A program made the position numbers and the translations under genes. Below, in pieces: positions 1 to 4,942 of a stretch of DNA of 6,656 bases. How positions within the stretch are numbered: the stretch's first letter is position 1; each line of letters begins with the position of its first letter. The stretch is taken from positions 1-6,656 of the forward strand of contig RGAJ01000099.1 in the NCBI GenBank assembly GCA_009920225.1, in the 5' to 3' direction. This DNA comes from Paracoccaceae bacterium (GTDB lineage: Bacteria > Pseudomonadota > Alphaproteobacteria > Rhodobacterales > Rhodobacteraceae). The notes under the pieces were generated by a model. That model saw only the letters and a list, made by a program, of their open reading frames with translations. It ran no database searches and was not told where the DNA came from.

Positions 1-44
1 GAAGCGCGGCGCAATGATCCGCAAAGTCCGATAAGCTGTGTCAT
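1..44 (-). CDS. NAD(P)H-dependent FMN reductase-like protein, N-terminal fragment
   Basis: Only the first 14 codons and two bases of the next are inside the window; the gene runs leftward off the edge. The translation is MTQLIGLCGSLRRA followed by a TC- codon, consistent with Ser. The pattern hydrophobic-strand, then G-x-C/S-G-S-L-R, is the N-terminal FMN phosphate-binding loop of flavodoxin-like NADPH-dependent FMN reductases (chromate or quinone reductase relatives, PF03358). These cytoplasmic enzymes reduce flavins, quinones or azo compounds with NAD(P)H. A Shine-Dalgarno AAGGGA lies about 5 bases before the ATG at 44, which supports this start. The family call rests on a very short stretch, so the substrate cannot be given. 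Confidence 0.7.
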   Translation of the reverse strand, partial: MTQLIGLCGSLRRA

Positions 45-304
45 GATATCCCTTTGTCTTTGCCAAGAGACATATACATTTCACAGTCGGATTCAAGTGA
101 CGGGCCCGTAGCAACCGTGGGGTTTCACATTCCCGAGGACCTGCATGAACAGGTGGGCGCCAGGTAACTAAGCCAGGACTCAGACAGAGCCAGCTCCCTC
201 GGAATAATTATAGGCCACCGGAATGATACCATGTCACGTGAGGAACAGAACCCGTCACTTCATGAAATAGGCTGTCTGCGATGAATTGACAAGGGGCAGG
301 GCGC
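45..304. other. intergenic region with no convincing gene
   Basis: This 260-base stretch lies between the divergent FMN reductase gene and mmcB. It holds the promoter side of both genes, a weak hairpin (ACCTG at 139-143 with CAGGT at 150-154, 6-base loop) and one TCACGTGA palindrome (234-241). A frame is open on the plus strand to a TAA at 165-167 but has no ATG and no Shine-Dalgarno, so I do not call it. No tRNA, terminator with a U-run or repeat array is visible. No good -35/-10 pair for mmcB was found: TTGACA at 286-291 is 21 bases from TATGAT at 313-318, which is too far. Confidence 0.5.
69..96 (-). promoter_or_regulatory. possible sigma-70-type promoter of the FMN reductase gene
   Basis: On the minus strand TTGAAT (96-91) is followed after 16 bases by TATGTC (74-69). 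This would give a leader of about 20 bases carrying the AAGGGA ribosome site. The match is only moderate, so this is a positional inference. Confidence 0.3.
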
Positions 305-331
305 ATGATGAGTATGATCTATGACCATTAA
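305..331 (+). CDS. possible 8-codon leader ORF overlapping the mmcB start
   Basis: ATG at 305 opens a frame reading MMSMIYDH and stopping at TAA 329-331, which overlaps the first codons of mmcB (ATG 321) in another frame. Its ATG is 8 bases behind AAGGGG (291-296), the only good Shine-Dalgarno in the area. The mmcB ATG itself has no such site within 12 bases. A leader peptide feeding ribosomes to mmcB by termination and reinitiation would explain the arrangement. It is equally possible that the small frame is accidental, because ORFs this short arise by chance. Confidence 0.25.
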   Translation: MMSMIYDH

Positions 332-788
332 TGACAGCCCCGATATCGTTTCCCTAGACCAACTTGCCCCTGGTCACGTGATTGCGCGTGGCGTGATGCG
401 TATGTTGACCCATTTGGGATATGCGTCATTGGCAGAGTTCGTGCCAACATCAGGATTGCGGGTGGATGTGATTGCCTTGGGCCCAAAGGGTGAGATTTGG
501 GTGATTGAATGCAAATCATCGCGCACCGATTTTATGACCGACACCAAATGGCAGGGATATCTAGAATGGTGTGATCGCTATTTTTGGGCGGTTGATACCG
601 ATTTTCCAACCGATATCTTGCCGGATGAAACAGGGTTGATCATCGCGGATGGGTATGATGGCGAAATCGTTCGCGATGCACCGCTTCACAGTTTGGCCGC
701 GGCGCGGCGCAAAAAGATCACCCATAAATTTGCAACCAATGCAGCGCAGCGGTTGCAGCGCCTGTGTGATCCGACGTTTCGGGTTTAG
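321..788 (+). CDS. mmcB: MmcB family DNA repair protein (predicted PD-(D/E)XK nuclease)
   Basis: A 155-residue cytoplasmic protein matching the alphaproteobacterial MmcB family, whose Caulobacter member is SOS-regulated and contributes to mitomycin C resistance. The central block has the look of a PD-(D/E)XK nuclease core: GLRVDVIALG (Asp49), then a strand ending in IECKSS with Glu63 and Lys65 as the E-x-K pair, followed by KWQGYLEWCDRYFWAV (77-91), the most family-specific segment. Length and N-terminus (MTINDSPD, then LAPGHVIARGV) fit the family. ATG 321 is the first possible start in frame because a TGA lies at 315-317. It has no close Shine-Dalgarno and is overlapped by an 8-codon frame that does. 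Its stop overlaps the stop of the convergent small gene by 4 bases. I saw no consensus LexA box upstream. The nuclease fold is family knowledge plus motif reading; no activity is shown here. Confidence 0.88.
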   Translation: MTINDSPDIVSLDQLAPGHVIARGVMRMLTHLGYASLAEFVPTSGLRVDVIALGPKGEIWVIECKSSRTDFMTDTKWQGYLEWCDRYFWAVDTDFPTDILPDETGLIIADGYDGEIVRDAPLHSLAAARRKKITHKFATNAAQRLQRLCDPTFRV

Positions 789-985
789 CGTTTTTTGGAT
801 GCCACGATGCCTTGGGCTGCTTGGGCCGCGGCAAGGATTTCTTCGGCAATCTCTTGGGCTTCTTCGGGTTCAAAATCCATCGGGATTTCCAGTTTGCCTG
901 CGAACACGAAAATCCGCACCATCCCCTGATCGGTTGGGCCGATTTGTAGGTTTGCTTCGATGTCTGATTCCGAATTTATACCCAT
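785..985 (-). CDS. DUF6324-like small acidic protein
   Basis: A 66-residue cytoplasmic protein of unknown function. It opens MGINSESDIEANLQIGPTD, has a short beta-rich middle (GMVRIFVFAGKLEIPMDF) and ends in an acidic helix (EPEEAQEIAEEILAAAQAAQ) with a basic tail (ASKKR). I recognise the pattern as a small conserved Rhodobacteraceae family, DUF6324 as far as I recall. An ATG two codons upstream (991) is in frame. The Shine-Dalgarno AAGGAG (998-993) is 1 base from that ATG but 7 bases from the ATG at 985, so 985 is the better start. The gene converges on mmcB and their stop codons share bases 785-788, which leaves no room for a terminator between them. It is one residue type short of any catalytic motif I can name; no function is proposed. 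Confidence 0.82.
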   Translation of the reverse strand: MGINSESDIEANLQIGPTDQGMVRIFVFAGKLEIPMDFEPEEAQEIAEEILAAAQAAQGIVASKKR

Positions 986-1096
986 TTTCATGCTCCTTCA
1001 TGTGCAATAATCAGGTACTTTGGCTTGGATCGATTTGCAAGATGCCGCGATCAGATAAAAAAATCATTCTTTTCAGTGTTTCACACAGAAAGAGGG

Positions 1097-1125
1097 TTGC
1101 ATTCGCGCCGCGTCAAAGTTAAATC
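1097..1125 (+). promoter_or_regulatory. promoter of tRNA-His
   Basis: TTGCAT (1097-1102) is followed after 17 bases by TAAATC (1120-1125). Transcription would begin near 1132, a few bases before the mature tRNA 5' end at 1136, which is normal spacing for a singly transcribed tRNA. Moderate hexamer match supported by position. Confidence 0.5.
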
Positions 1126-1135
1126 GCCCATCAGT

Positions 1136-1212
1136 GCCGCCTTAGCTCAGTTGGTTAGAGCGCTGGATTGTGGATCCAGAGGTCCCCTGTTCAAGCCAGG
1201 GAGGCGGTACCA
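1136..1212 (+). tRNA. tRNA-His (anticodon GTG), CCA encoded, no G at -1
   Basis: The cloverleaf is complete. Acceptor stem 1136-1142 pairs with 1202-1208, D-arm 1145-1161, anticodon stem CTGGA/TCCAG around loop 1168-1174 with anticodon GTG at 1170-1172, and T-arm 1185-1201 with loop TTCAAGC. The discriminator is A1209 and CCA is encoded at 1210-1212. The base before the acceptor stem (1135) is T, so the usual extra G at -1 is not encoded, and the terminal pair is G1:U72. This set (no G-1, G1:U72, A73) is the derived tRNA-His of a clade of alphaproteobacteria whose histidyl-tRNA synthetase has adapted to it. It decodes CAC and CAU codons. Confidence 0.97.
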
Positions 1213-1233
1213 TTCCCCTCAAATCGAACACAC

Positions 1234-1265
1234 GATCAAACCACACAGACGCATGGTTTTTGATC
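1234..1265 (+). terminator. hairpin after tRNA-His, possible 3' end of its transcript
   Basis: GATCAAA (1234-1240) pairs with TTTGATC (1259-1265) and the stem continues as CCA/TGG past a two-T bulge, with a 10-base loop. It sits 22 bases after the tRNA CCA. No U-run follows, so it is a poor intrinsic terminator and may instead be a processing or pausing structure. Confidence 0.3.
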
Positions 1266-1292
1266 TATCGCAAAGACGCCGCCACCCTGACG

Positions 1293-1308
1293 TGACATAC
1301 CCGTGTCA
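1293..1308. promoter_or_regulatory. dyad TGACA-N6-TGTCA upstream of the small membrane protein
   Basis: TGACA (1293-1297) and TGTCA (1304-1308) form a perfect 5+5 inverted repeat with a 6-base spacer. It lies 17 bases before the ATG at 1325 and just ahead of the Shine-Dalgarno. It could be an operator or a short mRNA hairpin; the regulator is not identifiable. Confidence 0.25.
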
Positions 1309-1324
1309 GACTGCGAGGTGTCTC

Positions 1325-1510
1325 ATGCTACAAATGGCTGCAATTTTTCATATCTTTATCGGATCCACCTTGGCCGGTGTTGCCATTATCTTTGCTTTGG
1401 TGATGGGGGTTACGACGATGTCGTCGATTTTGATCGCGGCAGCAATCGGATTTGTCGTGTCATTCCCTGTCACGTGGATGATCGCAAAAATGGTGTATCG
1501 GAACGAGTGA
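1325..1510 (+). CDS. small two-helix inner-membrane protein
   Basis: A 61-residue protein of unknown function made almost entirely of two predicted membrane helices: about residues 4-28 (AAIFHIFIGSTLAGVAIIFALV) and 33-56 (SSILIAAAIGFVVSFPVTWMIA). They are joined by a short turn and followed by a small basic-then-acidic tail (KMVYRNE). The start at 1325 has GAGGTG (1315-1320) at good distance; the second ATG at 1334 would be too far from it. As I recall, close relatives in Rhodobacteraceae often carry the automatic label CTP synthetase, which this protein cannot be, since it has neither synthetase nor glutaminase domain. It is the only gene between tRNA-His and the terminator before lepA and is probably transcribed alone. 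A positively charged C-terminal turn suggests a cytoplasmic tail, but topology is uncertain. Confidence 0.8.
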   Translation: MLQMAAIFHIFIGSTLAGVAIIFALVMGVTTMSSILIAAAIGFVVSFPVTWMIAKMVYRNE

Positions 1511-1556
1511 CGTGTTAACCGCCCGCGCCGGTGTGGGGGCGTTGGAGATCACCATA

Positions 1557-1589
1557 AAAAATGCCGCCTTGATCGAAGGCGGCATTTTT
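1557..1589. terminator. bidirectional intrinsic terminator between the small membrane protein gene and lepA
   Basis: A 14-bp perfect stem (1557-1570 with 1576-1589), GC-rich at the core (TGCCGCCTT/AAGGCGGCA), closes a 5-base loop GATCG. The arms end in an A-run on one side and a T-run on the other, so each strand's transcript ends in a hairpin plus U-run. It starts 4 bases beyond the lepA stop codon and is 46 bases past the stop of the small membrane protein gene, so it can serve both convergent genes. Confidence 0.93.
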
Positions 1590-1593
1590 GTCT

Positions 1594-3393
1594 TTAGCTG
1601 TCCATCTTTAGGGCGCTGATAAAGGCTTCTTGCGGGATGTCGACTTTGCCGAACTGGCGCATCTTTTTCTTGCCCGCTTTTTGTTTGTCCAACAGCTTGC
1701 GTTTACGTGTCGCGTCGCCGCCGTAACATTTTGCGGTCACGTCTTTGCGCAGAGCCGCTAATGTTTCGCGTGCGATCACCTTGCCACCAATCGCCGCTTG
1801 GATCGGGATTTTGAACATATGGCGCGGAATCAGATCCTTGAGCTTTTCACACATCGACCGTCCGCGCGTTTCGGCGCGGTCACGATGCACCATGACCGAT
1901 AGGGCATCCACAGGTTCGTCATTGACCAAAATTTGCATTTTGACCAAATTGTCCTCTTGATAGCCCGTCATTTGGTAATCGAAAGACGCATAGCCCTTGG
2001 TCACCGATTTCAGGCGGTCATAAAAGTCAAACACAACCTCGTTCAAAGGAAGGTCATAGACCACCATCGCACGGCTGCCTGCATAGGTAAGGTCCATTTG
2101 AATGCCGCGCCGATCTTGGCACAGTTTCAAAACGTCGCCCAAATACTCATCCGGCACCAAAATCGTGGCTTTGATACGGGGTTCTTCCAGATGGTCGACC
2201 TTGGATAGGTCGGGCATGTCGGCAGGGTTGTGTAATTCGATCTTTTCGCCCGAGCGCATATAGACGTGATAAATCACGCTTGGCGCGGTGGTGATCAGGT
2301 CGATATCATATTCCCGCTCCAACCGGTCACGGATCACCTCAAGGTGTAAGAGCCCCAAGAACCCACAGCGGAACCCAAAGCCCAATGCTGCAGAGGTTTC
2401 CATTTCGTAACTGAACGATGCGTCATTCAAGGCGAGCTTTTCGATGGCGTCACGCAGATCTTCGAATTCTGCGCTATCCACGGGGAACAGACCACAAAAG
2501 ACCACCGGTTGGCTTGGTTTGAACCCAGCAAGCGCTTTGTCCGCGCCCTTCTTTTCGTGGGTGATTGTATCACCGACGCGGGTATCGCGCACTTGTTTAA
2601 TCGATGCGGTAATAAACCCGATTTCACCTGGTCCCAATTCATCCACATTTTGCATCGAAGGGCGGAATACCCCAATGCGGTCGACGTGGTGAATTGTCCC
2701 GTTTGACATCATCTTGACGCGGTCGTTTTTCTTGAGAACGCCATCCATGATGCGCACCAAAACAACAACACCAAGATATGAGTCATACCAACTGTCCACC
2801 AACATCGCCTTTAATGGCGCGTCACGATCGCCCTTGGGCGCCGGAAGCTTGGTAACAATGGCTTCTAGTGTTTCTTTGATCCCAACGCCTGTTTTTGCGC
2901 TGACTTGGATCGCCTCGGACGCATCAATGCCGATCACGTCTTCGATTTGTTCCGCAACACGGGCACAATCGGACGCAGGCAGGTCGATTTTATTCAGAAC
3001 AGGCACGATCTCGTGGTCGGCATCAATCGCTTGGTACACGTTGGCCAGTGTTTGTGCCTCGACCCCTTGGGTGCTGTCGACGACCAAGAGGGATCCTTCG
3101 ACGGCGCGCATGGAGCGTGAGACCTCATAGGCAAAGTCAACGTGGCCGGGCGTGTCGATCAGGTTCAAGACATAGGTTTCCCCGTCCTGCGCAACATAAT
3201 CGATGCGCACGGTGTTTGCCTTGATCGTGATACCCCGTTCACGTTCAATATCCATGCTGTCAAGCAGCTGTTCTTTCATGTCACGATCTTGGACCGTGCC
3301 AGTGGATTGTATAAGCCGATCAGCCAAGGTAGATTTACCGTGGTCAATATGGGCAACAATGGAAAAATTGCGGATTTTGCTAAGCTCTGTCAT
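1594..3393 (-). CDS. lepA: elongation factor 4, ribosome-associated GTPase LepA
   Basis: A 599-residue translational GTPase, the same length as E. coli LepA. It binds the ribosome in the cytoplasm, can promote back-translocation in vitro, and has been linked to initiation and 30S maturation. All five GTPase motifs are intact: G1 AHIDHGKS (14-21), G2 RGITIK (53-58), G3 DTPGH (80-84, His84 catalytic), G4 NKID (134-137) and G5 SAK (165-167). A beta-barrel domain II follows (about 190-280), then EF-G-like domains III and V, and the LepA-specific C-terminal domain with [12 protein letters not shown] and its lysine-rich stretch. There is no EF-G domain IV. The frame is open 56 codons further upstream, but [19 protein letters not shown] is the canonical N-terminus, so 3393 is the start; no strong Shine-Dalgarno precedes it. 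Transcription ends at the terminator 1557-1589. It is divergent from the small secreted protein gene. Confidence 0.97.
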   Translation of the reverse strand: MTELSKIRNFSIVAHIDHGKSTLADRLIQSTGTVQDRDMKEQLLDSMDIERERGITIKANTVRIDYVAQDGETYVLNLIDTPGHVDFAYEVSRSMRAVEGSLLVVDSTQGVEAQTLANVYQAIDADHEIVPVLNKIDLPASDCARVAEQIEDVIGIDASEAIQVSAKTGVGIKETLEAIVTKLPAPKGDRDAPLKAMLVDSWYDSYLGVVVLVRIMDGVLKKNDRVKMMSNGTIHHVDRIGVFRPSMQNVDELGPGEIGFITASIKQVRDTRVGDTITHEKKGADKALAGFKPSQPVVFCGLFPVDSAEFEDLRDAIEKLALNDASFSYEMETSAALGFGFRCGFLGLLHLEVIRDRLEREYDIDLITTAPSVIYHVYMRSGEKIELHNPADMPDLSKVDHLEEPRIKATILVPDEYLGDVLKLCQDRRGIQMDLTYAGSRAMVVYDLPLNEVVFDFYDRLKSVTKGYASFDYQMTGYQEDNLVKMQILVNDEPVDALSVMVHRDRAETRGRSMCEKLKDLIPRHMFKIPIQAAIGGKVIARETLAALRKDVTAKCYGGDATRKRKLLDKQKAGKKKMRQFGKVDIPQEAFISALKMDS

Positions 3394-3582
3394 GCGCGAG
3401 CATATGCTTGGAATTTGTGATTTGGTCAAGGTGTCAAACACGCAAACGCAATGATAGGCAGTAAAATAATCGTGGCTCTTGTCAAGGTCGTGTTGTGGAA
3501 AATCGCCGACGAGAGAAGTTTGATTTGCCCAGATCCGCGTCCAGCGATATTCTAATTCCAAAAGAATGAAAGAAGAGCAGAT
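3394..3582. promoter_or_regulatory. divergent promoter region of lepA and the secreted protein gene
   Basis: This 189-base gap must hold promoters for both directions. On the lepA strand there are two TTGACA hexamers (3485-3480 and 3437-3432), each part of a repeated ACCTTGAC-type segment, but neither has a clear -10 at 16-18 bases. On the plus strand TTGATT (3520-3525) and TATTCT (3548-3553) are 22 bases apart, too far for a standard promoter. AGAAGAG just before ATG 3583 is a serviceable ribosome site. No gene is seen here. Confidence 0.35.
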
Positions 3583-3882
3583 ATGCCACGTATTTTAATA
3601 ATCGCATTTGGGTTAAGTTTATTGTCAACCGCCGCACAGGCCGATGTTGTGCGCAAGGCGTGTCTGGTCAGCACATCAAAGTCGGCTAATTCGCGAATGT
3701 GCAGTTGTATACAGGCCGCAGCCGATGCCACATTAAATCGCAGCGATCAAAATTTGGCGGCATCCATGATCCGTGATCCTGAAAAATCGCAAGATGTTAA
3801 AACATCAAACCGCAGATCGATGGAAAAGTTTTGGGAACGGTATGAAAACTTTGGCAAGCTGGCCGAAGCGTATTGTTCGTGA
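3583..3882 (+). CDS. small secreted four-cysteine protein, family of unknown function
   Basis: A 99-residue protein with a clear Sec signal peptide: [20 protein letters not shown], with cleavage expected after the A-Q-A at residue 20. The mature part of about 79 residues is helical and charged. It has four cysteines (27, 40, 42, 98), enough for two disulfides, spaced as C-x12-C-x-C and a C-terminal C. Other visible marks are [12 protein letters not shown] (38-48), SMIRDP (61-66) and [16 protein letters not shown] (83-98). I recognise it as a small Rhodobacteraceae periplasmic family that, as I recall, automatic annotation often calls arginine transporter. Nothing in the sequence is a transporter: no membrane helix remains after signal cleavage. 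AGAAGAG 6-7 bases upstream supports the start. It is transcribed alone, divergent from lepA and convergent with the hydrolase gene. Location in the periplasm is inferred; function is unknown. Confidence 0.82.
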   Translation: MPRILIIAFGLSLLSTAAQADVVRKACLVSTSKSANSRMCSCIQAAADATLNRSDQNLAASMIRDPEKSQDVKTSNRRSMEKFWERYENFGKLAEAYCS

Positions 3883-3891
3883 CCGAAGTTT

Positions 3892-3960
3892 GGGGCTTTG
3901 CCCCCTTGGTCACACTTTAATTGTGACCAATTCCCCCAGAGTATTTTTGCAAAAGTGAAA
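3892..3960. repeat. multi-hairpin intergenic element, probably a dispersed Rhodobacterales repeat
   Basis: Three parts follow each other between convergent genes. GGGGC-TTT-GCCCC (3892-3904) is a tight 5-bp hairpin. A perfect 9-bp hairpin TTGGTCACA/TGTGACCAA (3906-3914 with 3922-3930, loop CTTTAAT) comes next. Then a C5 run (3933-3937) leads into AGAGTATTTTTGCAAAAGTG. The G4 block can pair with either C-run, so two alternative folds exist. From memory, Rhodobacteraceae intergenic regions often contain the same order: GGGGC-loop-GCCCC, a variable hairpin, a C-block, then G/A-G-x-TATTTTT. A role in ending or stabilising the two convergent transcripts is likely but not shown. Confidence 0.5.
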
Positions 3961-3965
3961 GCAAA

Positions 3966-4724
3966 TCAGTTGAAAAACATCCGCACGGTTTCTTCAAACG
4001 GGCGGGGGGCTTCGGCGTGAAGCCAATGGCCGACATTGGGGATTTTTGCAAATTTTGCGTTTGGAAATAAGTCTTTGATCCGCGGGCGATGTTCATGGGT
4101 TACATAGTGGGATTGTGCCCCCGTGAGAAATAGGGTCGGTTTTTCAAATGTGCTGCCCGAGATTTCGGGAAATCCGACGATGTGGTGCATGTAACGTTCC
4201 AATACGTCCAAGTTCAATCGCCAGCGTTTTGCTTGTAGATCAAGGGATTGGGTGAAAAAGCTTTGCAATGTGGGATCAGGCACAGTTTTTGATAATTCTG
4301 CGCTGGCCTCAGAGCGTTTTTCGATTTTTGTCAAATCCACTGCCTTCATCGCTTGGATATATTGCCGTTGATCATGGGCATAGGCCACGGGCGCAATGTC
4401 GGCGACAATGAGGCGATTTACCAATTCAGGGTGTTGAAGCGCCAAGATCATCGCCGCTTTTCCCCCCATAGAGTGACCAACGACATCCATAGGGGCACCC
4501 TGTGCACGAATGACGTTTTCCAGATCATCGGCCATATCGAAATATGTGTGGCTGTCGTACCATGGGCTTTCGCCATGGTTTCGTTGATCAACGGTGATCA
4601 CGCGGCGGCTGTCTGACAGACGTTTTGCAATGACACCCCAATTGCGCGCGGACCCATAGAGACCATGCACGATTAAAAGCGTGGGACGGTCGGATGGCGT
4701 GTCAAAAATAATGTGATTCAGCAT
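3966..4724 (-). CDS. alpha/beta hydrolase, YbfF-like esterase
   Basis: A 252-residue cytoplasmic alpha/beta-fold hydrolase. Visible motifs are the oxyanion-hole segment HGLYG (20-24), DQRNHGESPW (46-55), the nucleophile elbow GHSMGG with Ser85 (83-88) and the catalytic histidine in VGHW (His233). The usual acid position after strand 7 reads QSHYV and has no Asp. The Asp of ADIAPV (109) is the better candidate, which is the arrangement described for E. coli YbfF. Relatives hydrolyse short-chain acyl or thioesters; the true substrate is unknown. The frame is open 38 codons further upstream, but MLNHIIF with HGLYGSARNWG shortly after is the family N-terminus, so I start at 4724. No Shine-Dalgarno precedes this ATG; instead a perfect 9-bp inverted repeat abuts it. 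It converges with the secreted-protein gene and is divergent from tRNA-Gly. Confidence 0.9.
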   Translation of the reverse strand: MLNHIIFDTPSDRPTLLIVHGLYGSARNWGVIAKRLSDSRRVITVDQRNHGESPWYDSHTYFDMADDLENVIRAQGAPMDVVGHSMGGKAAMILALQHPELVNRLIVADIAPVAYAHDQRQYIQAMKAVDLTKIEKRSEASAELSKTVPDPTLQSFFTQSLDLQAKRWRLNLDVLERYMHHIVGFPEISGSTFEKPTLFLTGAQSHYVTHEHRPRIKDLFPNAKFAKIPNVGHWLHAEAPRPFEETVRMFFN

Positions 4725-4769
4725 AAGGCAGAAATACCGATAAAATTCTGCCTTGGCCAGTGGGTTCAA
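4725..4769 (-). promoter_or_regulatory. candidate promoter and operator of the alpha/beta hydrolase gene
   Basis: A perfect inverted repeat, AAGGCAGAA (4725-4733) and TTCTGCCTT (4746-4754), is separated by 12 bases and touches the start codon. On the gene's strand TTGAAC (4769-4764) is followed after 18 bases by TTTTAT (4745-4740), so the -10 box would lie inside the spacer, between the two arms. Half-site centres are 21 bp apart, two helical turns. Either a regulator binds both arms or, in a longer transcript, a hairpin would hide the initiation site. Confidence 0.5.
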
Positions 4770-4825
4770 AAACGGTGTTTGTGTCCGCTTTGATAAAAAA
4801 TCTAAAATTTCGCGACTTGACCGCC

Positions 4826-4854
4826 TTGACGCTGCCAAGCCATTGATCTATCAC
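4826..4854 (+). promoter_or_regulatory. promoter of tRNA-Gly
   Basis: TTGACG (4826-4831) is followed after exactly 17 bases by TATCAC (4849-4854). The start point would be near 4861, about six bases before the mature tRNA. A second TTGACC (4817-4822) lies 9 bases upstream as part of a short direct repeat. The hexamers and spacing are the best promoter match in the window. Confidence 0.7.
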
Positions 4855-4866
4855 CCTCGCAATCGA

Positions 4867-4940
4867 GCGGGTATGGTGAAATGGTATCATAAGAGCCTTC
4901 CAAGCTTAAGGCGCGGGTTCGATTCCCGCTACCCGCTCCA
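4867..4940 (+). tRNA. tRNA-Gly (anticodon TCC), CCA encoded
   Basis: The acceptor stem GCGGGTA/TACCCGC (4867-4873 with 4930-4936) is perfect, and the T-arm GCGGG-TTCGATT-CCCGC (4913-4929) is canonical. The discriminator is T4937 and CCA is encoded at 4938-4940. The D-stem GTGA/TCAT includes one G-U pair. The anticodon loop CTTCCAA (4897-4903) gives TCC at 4899-4901, reading GGA and GGG. The anticodon stem AGAGC/GCTTA has one G-U pair and an A-A mismatch at 27:43, and the variable loop is 4 bases, as in E. coli glyT. A leftward reading frame ends 2 bases after the CCA, so any downstream terminator of this tRNA is missing. Confidence 0.96.
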
Positions 4941-4942
4941 AA

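Noticed and set aside
18..167. Open plus-strand frame ending at TAA 165-167 that reads HIPEDLHEQVGAR near its end
   Set aside because: No ATG, no Shine-Dalgarno, overlaps the start of the opposite gene and matches no family I know; could be chance or a faint remnant.
243..262. Possible LexA box upstream of mmcB (GAAC repeats)
   Set aside because: The known alphaproteobacterial boxes need GTTC or GAAC, 7 bases, GTTC. Here the second half reads GTCA or is out of register by a base.
234..381. TCACGTGA palindrome at 234-241 and again at 374-381
   Set aside because: Two 8-base copies, one inside the mmcB coding sequence, are explicable by chance and by codons for G-H-V-I.
1025..1324. Upstream extension of the small membrane protein frame through tRNA-His
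   Set aside because: An open frame running through a tRNA gene is accidental; GAGGTG before 1325 marks the real start.
3399..3408. AGCATATGCT palindrome just upstream of the lepA start
   Set aside because: A single 10-base palindrome with no second copy and no known regulator; chance is enough.
1745..3454. Several long plus-strand frames opposite lepA
   Set aside because: They are antisense shadows of a fully conserved gene, with no family resemblance.
3394..3561. 56-codon N-terminal extension of lepA
   Set aside because: It has no similarity to LepA, which begins [19 protein letters not shown]; the extension also covers the promoter region.
4725..4838. 38-codon N-terminal extension of the alpha/beta hydrolase
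   Set aside because: The family N-terminus is MLNHII. The extension would translate the inverted repeat and the probable promoter.
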